The translations under genes and the position numbers were made by a program. This document shows, in pieces, positions 1 through 8,000 of a DNA stretch of 28,135 bases. The stretch's first letter is position 1. Every line of letters starts with the position of its first letter. The notes under the pieces were generated by a model. That model ran no database searches. It was not told the origin of the DNA and worked only from the letters and a program-made list of their open reading frames with translations. This stretch comes from JAUXFK01 sp034189035 (lineage in GTDB: Bacteria; Desulfobacterota; UBA8473), in NCBI GenBank assembly GCA_034189035.1, contig JAXHVA010000055.1, positions 1 through 28,135 on the forward strand, in the 5' to 3' direction.

Positions 1-121
1 CCGAACCATAGGGCCGTTTGTCAACGGTAACATATTTTAAGACGGATGCTATTTATGCTCTTTATTCTTTTTCCGATCTACAGGAGGAACTTTTTCTTGA
101 CAACTCGAGGCCATATAGATG

Positions 122-562
122 CTATGCGTTTTCTTTGAATTTCATTTCGCCATTCTCTGTAAACTCAAACATTGGCCCCCAAGCCACTTCCCAGTAATAG
201 CCATCAAGGTCTGCGAAATACCCACTGAAGCCACCCCAGAATGTTTCTTGTGGTTCTTTCACGACACGGGCACCAGCAGACTCTGCTCGTTTTACGATAG
301 CAACAACCTCGTCCTTGCTACGAGCATTGTGGGCAAGTGTGACTCCGTTAAATCCACTACGAGTAACCGGAACCTCCTGAGAAATGTCTTCTGCAAGTTT
401 TTCAAAAGGGTAGAGAGAAATCCACGTTCCTGGAAGTTCAATAAAAGTGATATCTTCAGAAGATGTATTTGGAGTCGTGCCAAGTACAGCTTCATAAAAT
501 TCTGTAGCCTTGCCTAAATCGGCTACGCCAAGCGTTACGATGGTAACTCTAGATACTTTCAT
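122..562 (-). CDS. VOC family protein (glyoxalase/bleomycin-resistance fold)
   Basis: This 146-residue protein has the vicinal-oxygen-chelate pattern. An N-terminal beta-alpha unit (residues about 5-30, VTIVTLGVADLGKATEFYEA) is repeated as a second half starting near residue 70. The C-terminal signature GYFADLDGYYWEVAWGP around residues 114-130 contains the Glu that usually serves as a metal ligand. The length is normal for a single-domain VOC protein. Substrate cannot be told from sequence; members include lyases, dioxygenases and binding proteins. A clear ribosome site (AAAGGAG, 6 bases upstream) supports the ATG at 562. It stands alone, convergent with nothing obvious, near the left edge of the window. 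Confident in the fold, not in the function. Confidence 0.85.
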   Translation of the reverse strand: MKVSRVTIVTLGVADLGKATEFYEAVLGTTPNTSSEDITFIELPGTWISLYPFEKLAEDISQEVPVTRSGFNGVTLAHNARSKDEVVAIVKRAESAGARVVKEPQETFWGGFSGYFADLDGYYWEVAWGPMFEFTENGEMKFKENA

Positions 563-787
563 GATTTCTCCTTTGGGGCATGAGATGCATGACAGTTATT
601 AGCCAACACCTACAACCACCAGTTTAAGATATTAAAACATATAATGCAACAGGGGAAAATGATAAAAAAAACAGTAAAAATAAGTTATTTCTGGTTGTAT
701 TCGTATTATTGTCCCCTTCGGGGAATGGGAGAAAACCCTCGCCTTTAGGCGAAGACTTCAGTGCAATCTTTTTTGCCGTAAGGGTTA

Positions 788-869
788 GAGGGGTCGAGGA
801 TTCCAGGATTCGAGAGGAGTGAAGAAAAAAATCCCTTGATCACTTGACCCCTTGAATCCTTGAACCCTC
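788..869. repeat. Imperfect inverted repeat made of degenerate 8-base units
   Basis: Two 27-base arms (788-814 and 843-869) are imperfect inverted copies of each other, with roughly 20 of 27 positions pairing. The right half is also a tandem array: CTTGATCA, CTTGACCC, CTTGAATC, CTTGAACC at 835-866, each exactly 8 bases apart. The type (spacer repeat, extragenic palindrome) is not known to me by name. Confidence 0.6.
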
Positions 870-881
870 AAGCTATCTGCC

Positions 882-1100
882 TTAGCCGAGAGTCTTTTTA
901 TCGTCACAATAAGCAAAATTCCACCTGGTCAAATAGATATGCAATATCCTTTCAATGGAAACATCGAGTTCCACAACTTTTAAGTTGGTCAATAACTTCA
1001 GCGGCTTTTTGGCATAACACTTTACTCCCACAGATACAATCGTTCATCAGAAAAATATATTTAATGATTTTTCGGTAAACTCGAGGTTAGTGATCTTCAT
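882..1100 (-). pseudogene. Possible small gene fossil, unidentified
   Basis: Read on the minus strand, an ATG at 1100 opens a frame that stops after 17 codons at two adjacent TGA codons. The neighbouring frame then reads protein-like sequence (NDCICGSKVLCQKAAEVIDQ), and the original frame resumes with VELDVSIERILHIYLTRWNF before a TAA at 882-884. Two compensating frameshifts would give a protein of about 70 residues. This is suggestive only; AT-rich DNA can give such stretches by chance, and I recognise no family. Confidence 0.25.
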
Positions 1101-1116
1101 ACATTTCCCTTTAATA

Positions 1117-1146
1117 TTGGACTTATCTAATTTTATATTATATAAG
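1117..1146 (+). promoter_or_regulatory. Candidate sigma70 promoter for the SDR gene
   Basis: TTGGAC at 1117-1122 and TATAAG at 1141-1146 are separated by 18 bases and lie about 80 bases upstream of the SDR start. The -10 matches 5 of 6 consensus bases, the -35 only weakly. Confidence 0.3.
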
Positions 1147-1223
1147 AGAGATACTTATAGGTTTTTTTTAAGGAAAATTTTTTTTCCGCAGTATCTTTAA
1201 ATTTAAGGAAGGAGGAATTAAAA

Positions 1224-1982
1224 ATGGGAGGAGCTTTTTCATTGGACGGTAAGATAGCTTTGGTTACGGGTGGTGGCAAAGGAATAGGCCGAGCTATAGC
1301 GCTAGGAATGGCTAACGCTGGAGCAAACATAGTCTTGTGTAGCCGAAACCTTCCTGATTTGGAAGAAGTATCTAAAGAGATAGGGAAGATGGGGAGAGAT
1401 TCTTTGCCTCTAAAAGTGGATGTGACAATAAAAGAGGATATTGAAAACCTTGTACAAAAAGCTAAAGAAAAATTTGGAAAGGTCGATATATTGGTAAATA
1501 GTGCGGCTACTAGTTATATGAGGCCATTGATGGATCTCCGTCAAGAGGGATGGGATAAGATATTCAATACAAACCTGAGAGCTGTCTTTCTTTTGAGTAG
1601 AGAAGTTGCCAAGATAATGATAGCCCAAAAGGGCGGAAGGATTATAAACATAACAACTGTTGGTGCAGAAAAGGCAGAATTTGCAATGGGGGCATATTGT
1701 GCGAGTAAGGCGGGGCTTAAAATGCTTACCAAATCCATGGCATTGGAATGGGCAGGTCATAATATTAGAGTAAACGCAGTTGGTCCTGGTTTGACAAGAA
1801 CAGAATTCAGCAAGCCACTATGGAGTAATCCAGATCTGTCAAAGCAAATATCAAGTTCAATCCCCCTTGGCCGTATCGCTGAACCTGAAGATATTGTTGG
1901 GGCCGTAATTTTTTTAGCCTCTGACGCTTCTTCGTATGTTACGAGTCAATCGATTTATGTAAATGGAGGAGTTTGGTCATAA
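1224..1982 (+). CDS. Short-chain dehydrogenase/reductase (classical SDR)
   Basis: A 252-residue classical SDR, probably an NAD(P)-dependent oxidoreductase of the FabG/gluconate-5-dehydrogenase-like kind. The Rossmann glycine motif TGGGKGIG lies at residues 15-22, the conserved Asn of NTNLRA at 117, and the YxxxK catalytic pair at Tyr158 and Lys162. The position normally held by the catalytic Ser, 13 residues before the Tyr, is Thr145 (NITTVGA), and the usual NNAG motif reads NSAA at 92-95. Thr can sometimes replace Ser, so activity is possible but uncertain. The C-terminus (IYVNGGVWS) is typical of the family. The start is supported by AAGGAAGGAGG a few bases upstream. It is followed by a terminator at 2000 and appears to be a single-gene unit. 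Substrate unknown. Confidence 0.9.
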   Translation: MGGAFSLDGKIALVTGGGKGIGRAIALGMANAGANIVLCSRNLPDLEEVSKEIGKMGRDSLPLKVDVTIKEDIENLVQKAKEKFGKVDILVNSAATSYMRPLMDLRQEGWDKIFNTNLRAVFLLSREVAKIMIAQKGGRIINITTVGAEKAEFAMGAYCASKAGLKMLTKSMALEWAGHNIRVNAVGPGLTRTEFSKPLWSNPDLSKQISSSIPLGRIAEPEDIVGAVIFLASDASSYVTSQSIYVNGGVWS

Positions 1983-1999
1983 AAGGGTGTTTCCCGAGT

Positions 2000-2029
2000 C
2001 CTTTTTTACTTATTCAAAAAAGGTTTTTT
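2000..2029 (+). terminator. Rho-independent terminator after the SDR gene
   Basis: Perfect 8-base stem CCTTTTTT / AAAAAAGG (2000-2007 and 2016-2023) with an 8-base loop, followed at once by six T residues. It lies 18 bases past the SDR stop codon. The stem is AT-rich, so its strength is uncertain. Confidence 0.6.
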
Positions 2030-2342
2030 ATTGACAAGTCTAGGTACTTTGTTTCCCGGGAGAGACAGGTAAAGACAAACGATTCTAGTTGTTGTACCCC
2101 ATGAGGTGAATTTCAGAATAGCTAAGTGTGAGTCTTGGACTTGTCAAAAAGCCTTTTGGACAACAGGAAGAATTGAGCCTTGAAATTGAACAGAATTTCT
2201 CATTTCTTGATGTGCATTTAAATAATAGAGCGAATAAGAGTATCGAGTTATCGAATGAAAAGACATCACACTAAAGATATCGATAGATCGATAGATGACA
2301 AAATCATGAAATATTAAAACTAGAGGAAAGGGTATCTAACCT
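2030..2342. other. Upstream region of the sensory block
   Basis: No gene seen. The region contains a sequence at 2173-2212 that resembles one at 4219-4251 (see that repeat) and a short tandem repeat of ATCGATAG at about 2279-2296, close to the ribosome site of the next gene. No strong sigma70 promoter is evident. Confidence 0.5.
2173..2240 (+). repeat. Diverged repeat, copy A, upstream of the receiver-phosphatase gene
   Basis: The core 2173-2212 shares the blocks TTGA-CCTTGAAA, AGAATTTCT, TTTCT and GATG, in the same order, with 4219-4251; copy A carries an extra G and a 6-base insertion. Weaker likeness continues to about 2240 (GAATAA-A-TA). Both copies lie upstream of partner-switch genes, so a shared regulatory element is possible, but a functional role is inference. 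Confidence 0.4.
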
Positions 2343-3530
2343 ATGAAGATTCTTGTCACTGAGACTAATCCTGCTTCTATAAAAGATCTTCAAGCGAAAT
2401 TTAACGGATGGGGATACGGGGTGTTGACTGCCCAAGTTGGGCCAAAAACACTGGATATGATAAGAAACGATGGGATTGATATGGTAATTACTGACTGGAT
2501 GATGAAGAGGAGGGATGGAGCAGAGTTTTGCAGAAAAATTCGTAAACTCGATACTGAAAAATATATTTATACTATCTTTCTTACAGAAAGGGAACAGACC
2601 AAAGATCTAGTTAGAATGTTTAAAGCAGGTGCTGACGATTTTTTGACAAAACCTTTTCATAGAGAGGAACTATGGGGTAGAATAAAGGCAGGAATGCGCA
2701 TTTTGGAAATGGAAAACAATCTTCGTAAGAAAAACCATCTATTGAAGGAAGCCAACCGCAAGATAATGGATGACTTAAAATATGCCGCTAATATTCAAAA
2801 AAGCTTCTTGCCTAATGATATCCCTAATATAAATGGAGTAGATGTTTGCTGGGAGTTTCTTCCTTCTGATCAGTTGGGGGGCTATATGCTCAATGTGTTG
2901 CGCCTTGATGAGATTCACTACGGAATCTACGTCTTGGATGTTTCAGGACATGGAATCTCTGCTGCCCTGCTATCCGTTTTATTGAGCCGTTTATTATCAG
3001 AGAACTGGGATATACTCAAGATACGTACCAAATTCCCCCCTTATTATTACCTAGCTTCCCCAAAAAAAGTTCTTGAATCTCTCAATAAGAAATTTCCAAT
3101 GGATTCAAATATAGGGCAATATTTCACAATATTATACGGAATACTTAACATATACCAAAAGACATTCACATGGTCAAATGCCGGACACCCTTACCCAATA
3201 TTGATAAATAAGAATGGGGCAGAGTTATTGACTGATGCAAGTGGCCCTCCAATTGGTTTCTTTAAAGAGCCAAAATACCAGGAATCTCAACTCCATCTTG
3301 AGCCAAATCAAAAGATTATACTTTGTTCAGATGGAATTCTTGATGCCATGAACCGGTTCGATAAGAAGTTTAGTGTCTCTCGTTTGAAGGAGATTATTCG
3401 AAAGAATAGAAAGTTAAAGCTGAAAGAGATACTGTCCGATATCATCTTGCATCTTAAGAAATGGACCAGGGGTAAAGAAGGGCCAGGCGATGACATCATC
3501 CTATTTGGTTTTGAACAAAAAGAGGCCTAA
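2343..3530 (+). CDS. Response regulator with PP2C/SpoIIE-type phosphatase domain (RsbU/HsbR-like)
   Basis: A 395-residue protein with an N-terminal receiver (1-120; phospho-acceptor Asp51, Thr81, Lys103), a short coiled linker (about 122-145) and a C-terminal PP2C phosphatase domain (150-392). In partner switching such proteins dephosphorylate a phospho-STAS antagonist when their receiver is activated. Two departures stand out. The acidic pocket of the receiver, usually two acids, reads TET at 6-8. The first metal-binding Asp of the phosphatase (GGD or AGD in relatives) is Tyr181 (LGGYMLN), while the others are kept: Asp199 in DVSGHG, Asp330 in CSDG, Asp383/384 in GDD. Activity may therefore be changed or lost. 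The next gene, an RsbW-like ATPase, begins 3 bases after the stop, so the two are co-transcribed. Confidence 0.9.
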   Translation: MKILVTETNPASIKDLQAKFNGWGYGVLTAQVGPKTLDMIRNDGIDMVITDWMMKRRDGAEFCRKIRKLDTEKYIYTIFLTEREQTKDLVRMFKAGADDFLTKPFHREELWGRIKAGMRILEMENNLRKKNHLLKEANRKIMDDLKYAANIQKSFLPNDIPNINGVDVCWEFLPSDQLGGYMLNVLRLDEIHYGIYVLDVSGHGISAALLSVLLSRLLSENWDILKIRTKFPPYYYLASPKKVLESLNKKFPMDSNIGQYFTILYGILNIYQKTFTWSNAGHPYPILINKNGAELLTDASGPPIGFFKEPKYQESQLHLEPNQKIILCSDGILDAMNRFDKKFSVSRLKEIIRKNRKLKLKEILSDIILHLKKWTRGKEGPGDDIILFGFEQKEA

Positions 3531-3533
3531 GCA

Positions 3534-4025
3534 GTGCAGATTCACAAGGTTATCAAGATGTCAAGTGATCCTGAGATTATACCTTCCGTTATTGATGAAA
3601 TTATTGAACTCTTGGGAGCGGATTGCAGCCATAAAGATATAATAGCGATTCGTATAGGCTTAAACGAAATAATTATTAATGCAGTAGAACATGGAAATCT
3701 AGCTATCGATTGGGAGACGAAGAATAAGGCTTTAAAGGATGGAGATTTCGATGATTTTATAAAAAGGCGAATGAAAGAAGAACCTTTTGCATCAAAAGTG
3801 GTTACAATTGAGTGTTTAATTTATCAGAAAAGGGCTTGTTTTGTCGTTAGTGATGAAGGAGAGGGATTCAACTGGCGTCAAATCCCTGACCCAAGGAACG
3901 ATGAGAACATCGCAATTCCCCATGGACGGGGTATATCTATCGCCCGCTTTTACATGGATGAGGTACATTTTAATGAAAAAGCGAATGAAGTAACTTTGGT
4001 ACGGCACATAAATAATAATCAATAG
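3534..4025 (+). CDS. RsbW-like ATP-binding protein (anti-sigma factor/serine kinase, GHKL fold)
   Basis: 163 residues with the GHKL/HATPase_c pattern of anti-sigma kinases: N-box LNEIIINAVEHGN at 43-55, G1-like SDEGEGFNW near 109-117 and G2-like HGRGISIAR near 130-138. Such proteins bind either a sigma factor (or other partner) or phosphorylate a conserved Ser on an STAS antagonist. A charged insertion lies between N-box and G1 (about 60-85). The GTG start is 3 bases after the stop of the receiver-phosphatase gene; the likely ribosome site lies inside the end of that gene. The STAS protein 620 bases downstream is the obvious substrate. No cognate sigma factor is present in the window, so the final target may not be a sigma factor. 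Confidence 0.85.
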   Translation: MQIHKVIKMSSDPEIIPSVIDEIIELLGADCSHKDIIAIRIGLNEIIINAVEHGNLAIDWETKNKALKDGDFDDFIKRRMKEEPFASKVVTIECLIYQKRACFVVSDEGEGFNWRQIPDPRNDENIAIPHGRGISIARFYMDEVHFNEKANEVTLVRHINNNQ

Positions 4026-4040
4026 GTAGTTTCCATCCAA

Positions 4041-4202
4041 AATTTTTTTCTTTTTCCCAATATCAGCGTCAGTCTCAGAGAGTAATCCTTTAGATATATC
4101 AATATATTCCTGCTTGGCCTTTGAAATGCTTGCCCAATGGAATTTCGCTTTCCGAATGCCTATGGGGATTCCACAGGGCAGGTATGTTTTGAGGAGCTGT
4201 TA
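4041..4202 (-). repeat. Dispersed repeat copy 1 with protein-like minus-strand frame
   Basis: On the minus strand a frame opens right after a TAA at 4200-4202 and reads CGIPIGIRKAKFHW, then SKAKQEYIDISKGLLSETDA, before running antisense into the ATPase gene. A second copy on the plus strand at 13076-13206 reads CEILIGILKARFH in the matching frame, and the DNA of the two aligns over about 60 bases. No start codon with a ribosome site is seen here, so this is more likely a repeat or gene remnant than a working gene. I cannot name the family. Confidence 0.5.
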
Positions 4203-4218
4203 AAATAATTTAGTTTTG

Positions 4219-4288
4219 TTGACCTTGAAAAGAATTTCTAGTTTCTGGATGGATACTGCTTAATAAACAATGGAGTGAATAAAATACG
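4219..4288 (+). repeat. Diverged repeat, copy B, upstream of the STAS gene
   Basis: Core 4219-4251 matches 2173-2212 in ordered blocks (TTGA-CCTTGAAA, AGAATTTCT, TTTCT, GATG). It lies about 400 bases before the STAS start. A common regulatory role with copy A is an inference. Confidence 0.4.
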
Positions 4289-4647
4289 GGTATTAGAAAG
4301 AAGGATTTCTATTAAGACTGGTGATTGAATATAGACAAAAAATGACGGGTTTGTAAGAGGTGTTCACTGTAATGCCTGCGTGGTTATTCGTCGAGGTCTT
4401 CGAGGAAGCGATTTCTAATAATCAGGCACAAAAATTGCATATTAATTTTTACTAGAATTATATAAATATTTCAGCTATTCGGTTTCCAGCTGAGGAAAGG
4501 ACGGTTTTATTAAAGGACAATAAGGCAAGAATTCAACCGCAGAAATATGATGGTACGTTTTTTAAGTCTGCTGCAGGGAGATGAGCCCAAAAGAAGAATT
4601 AGTTAAAACTACCTTTTTTATGAAAGTACAATAACTACGGAGGCTTT

Positions 4648-4953
4648 ATGAGTGTAATAATTCGGGAAGAAGACAAGATTACAATAAGACCAAATGATAA
4701 CATAGTTGCCTCTATGTCTCACGAGTTTAGAGAGGAACTCCTGTCTCTGATAGAGGAAGGCGAAAAAGGGCTGAGTGTAGACATGAGAGATGTTTTCATG
4801 ATTGATTCTGTAGGCATAGGAATCCTCGTTGCTGCCCATAATTCCCTCAGCAAGTATGGCAGAAAATTGACGGTTATAAACCTCTCAGAAGACATCTACC
4901 GTCTATTTCAAACCATGAGGCTAGATCAGCATATTGAAATACAATCCGCTTGA
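4648..4953 (+). CDS. STAS-domain anti-anti-sigma factor antagonist (RsbV/HsbA-like)
   Basis: A 101-residue single STAS domain, the usual size of a free antagonist. The phosphorylatable Ser is Ser54 in the motif MIDSVGIGIL (51-60), which follows the central strand as expected. In partner switching the unphosphorylated form binds the RsbW-like kinase; phosphorylation on this Ser frees the kinase to hold its target, and the PP2C phosphatase reverses it. The start is supported by GGAGG 5 bases before the ATG. The hybrid CheA gene begins 64 bases after the stop, so the antagonist is probably co-transcribed with the chemosensory genes, physically tying the two systems together. Confidence 0.9.
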   Translation: MSVIIREEDKITIRPNDNIVASMSHEFREELLSLIEEGEKGLSVDMRDVFMIDSVGIGILVAAHNSLSKYGRKLTVINLSEDIYRLFQTMRLDQHIEIQSA

Positions 4954-5017
4954 TTCATTGAAAATAAGTGGCGTATTTAGACAACTGAAAAATGCTAACT
5001 AATAATGGAGGAAGGCC

Positions 5018-8000
5018 ATGAGTATCCAGGATGATGAAACCTTACAGTTGTATGTAGAGGAATCCCTGGAACAATTAGCAGATGTGGAGAATGACCTGCT
5101 AATTATTGAAGAAGCAGGCGCAGATATAGATCTAGAAATGGTTAACAAGGTTTTTCGTGCAGCTCATTCTATCAAAGGTGGGGGTGGCTTCTTAGGCCTT
5201 GAAACCATCAAAGAGCTTGCTCATAAGATGGAAAACATATTAGGACTAATACGCAGCCATGAAATTGTTCCGACACCAGAAGTAATTAATATTCTTCTTT
5301 TGGCCTTCGATAAACTGCGAGACCTCATCAATAATGTAGAGCATAGTAATAATATGGATATATCGGAACATGTAGTCGCACTTAATGGGCTCTTATCCGT
5401 TTCATTGCCATTAGACGAAAAGAAAGCTATATCCAATATGATTGATGTATGCCTGTCTAATGGTAGCGTTATATTCAGAGTAAGCGAATTTGATATTTCT
5501 CAGGCAAAAAAGAACAGGATGTTTATATATGTAGTAGAATACGATCTCATATATGATGTACAAATGAAAGAGAAAACCCCCGTTGATATTGTAAGTGAGT
5601 TGCAAGAAGTTGGCAGTATAATAGACAGTAAGGTTGATGTTACAGTAGTAGGGACCCTCGATAGTGATATATCCTCACTCAACAAGCTCCCCTTTTTGGT
5701 ACTCTTTTCTTCAATTATTGAGCCGGATTCAATTGGAAGTGTATTGGATATTGAGGAAAAAAGTATTCATCTCGTAAATGAGGATATGGTTGCTGTATCT
5801 TATGGAGACATATCTTCAGCGACTGAACCACAACCTGAAGAGACCTCGATTCAAATCAAGTCTAAAATAGAAGAAAAACCTATAAAATTCCATGAAAGGT
5901 CCGACATACAAGAGACTAATACAAAAGATGAAGCAGTCTTTGAAAGATCCTCCATGGAAGGAGACATGCCTATAAAAGGGGGATTGAAAGATTTAATACC
6001 AGGTACAGATACTCAGGCCTCAAAACCAAAGGCAACAACAAGCATACGTGTCCAGTTAGGCCTCCTTGATTCCCTCATGACCCTCGCCGGTGAGTTGGTA
6101 CTCAGTCGAAATCAGCTACTCCAGGTTATCGGGTCCAATGATCCGCATGATTTGGAACTTATTGGACAAAAGATAGATTTAGTTACATCCGAGTTGCAGG
6201 AGGCTATTATGTTAACTCGGATGCAACCTATTGGGAATGTATTTAACAAATTCCCCCGTGTAGTTAGAGACATGGCAAAGGGCTTGAACAAGGAAATAGA
6301 ACTTCTCATAGATGGCCAAGAAGTGGAACTGGATAAGACCATAATCGAGGCCATAAGTGATCCGCTTACTCATCTGGTCAGAAATGCAGTCGATCACGGT
6401 ATAGAGATGCCGGATGAAAGAATTCAGGCAGGTAAAGATGAACAAGGTAGGATTGCTATGAGGGCGTATCATGAAGCCGGACAGGTAAACATTGAAATTA
6501 GTGATGATGGAAGGGGCCTTGATGAAAACAGGCTTGCTACAACAGCCGTTCTGAAAGAACTGATAACTGAGGAGCAAGCAAGAGTTATGTCGAAAAAAGA
6601 GAAGATAAATCTGATTTTCACTCCGGGATTTTCTATGGCGGATAAGATTACCGATGTCTCTGGACGCGGTGTGGGTATGGATGTAGTAAAGACAAACCTC
6701 GATAAGCTTGGAGGTGTTATAGAGATAGATTCTGAAGTTGGAGAGGGAACGACAATTCGAATAAAACTCCCTCTTACTTTAGCAATAATTCCGAGTCAGA
6801 TAATCTCTGTTGGAAAAGAGCGATACGCGATTCCTCAGGTGAATATAGATGAACTCATGCGTATTTCTGCAAGTAAGGTTAAAGATAAAATAGAGAAAGT
6901 AGGCGACGCTGAGGTTGTAAGATTACGAGAACAACTCTTACCTCTTTTAAACCTAGCAGATGTCTTGGAGGTTGAACGCACATATATCGACTTGAAGGAT
7001 GGTATAGAAAAAAAAGATCGCCGTAAAAGTATAGTAGATAGAAGATCCAAGAAAAATTTGATTCCGATATCATACGATGACAGAAATGAAGAAGAATTAG
7101 AGATATTAGCTGAAGAGTCACGACATGCAGCTCACAATGAACGTTGCGATGTCGTTGATAGAAGATACCATGCCAACAGCGCTGTCAATATTGTAGTTGT
7201 TTCTACAGGAGTATTCACATACGGATTGGTTGTTGGAGGGTTACTTGACTCTGAGGAAATCGTAGTGAAACCTTTAGGGAGGCATCTCAGACACTGCAAG
7301 GGGTATGCTGGAGCAACTATCATGGGAGACGGACATGTTGCCTTAATACTCGATGTAGCAGGTATTGCCAGAATGGCAAAGCTGTCCTCTTTGGAACGTA
7401 TTCATAGAGTAGCGGAGGCCGCAAAAGATAAAAAGATAGACAGGAAGCTTCAACATGAAACTCAATCCTTATTGGTCTTTATGAACGGAGAAAATGAACA
7501 GTTTGCAGTCCCATTGGATCAGGTATCTCGTATTGAAAAGATTAAAGCTAAAAGTATCGAATTGGTTAGTGGAAGGAGGGTTATCCAATACAGGGAAACC
7601 ACTCTTCCTTTGTTTACTATTGATGAGGTCGCCAATGTTAAACCCTTAGAGGACAAAGAGGATCTTCAGGTAATTGTCTTTGATATCAACGGAAGAGAAA
7701 TTGGGCTTTTGACTACTGGGCCGGTCGATGCAATGGAGATTTCTATTGATGTAGACGACACTACTCTGAAACAGTCAGGCATAATGGGCTCCACCATCAT
7801 AGGTGAGCATACAACCCTTTTGGTTGATATATACGAGATGTTGGAGACCCTGAATCCAGATTGGTTTACATGCCTGGAGAAGACTCAAATTGAAAAAGGT
7901 AAAGCAACCACCATTTTATTGGCAGAGGATTCGAACTTTTTCCGCAAGAAGGTAAGGAATATATTGGAAGATGAAGGTTACGACGTCATTGAAGCGGAAG

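Larger units (their letters stand above)
563..1223. other. Long intergenic spacer with hairpins and a tandem/inverted repeat
   Basis: About 660 bases separate two outward-reading genes. It holds two small GC hairpins side by side (CCCC-TTC-GGGG at 713-723 and TCGCC-TTTA-GGCGA at 739-752), the repeat at 788-869, and a stretch at 882-1100 that may be a gene fossil on the minus strand. I see no convincing intact gene here. Confidence 0.6.
4026..4647. other. 622-base spacer inside the sensory block
   Basis: No intact gene on either strand. It contains a protein-like minus-strand frame at 4041-4202 (repeat copy), a hairpin-forming stretch near 4157-4180, and diverged repeat copy B at 4219-4251. 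The STAS gene therefore probably has its own promoter, though I cannot place one with confidence. Confidence 0.55.

Noticed and set aside
713..752. Two small GC hairpins as a terminator
   Set aside because: No T-tract follows either hairpin on either strand, and no gene ends next to them.
860..1078. A 72-codon plus-strand open frame
   Set aside because: Its composition is odd (rich in Trp, His and Ser) and it lacks a ribosome site; the opposite strand reads more like decayed protein.
4112..4131. A sigma54-like site (GG, 10 bases, GC) upstream of the STAS gene
   Set aside because: Only the GG and GC core fits; the -12 part reads ATGCT and the site is over 500 bases from the STAS gene and inside the dispersed repeat.
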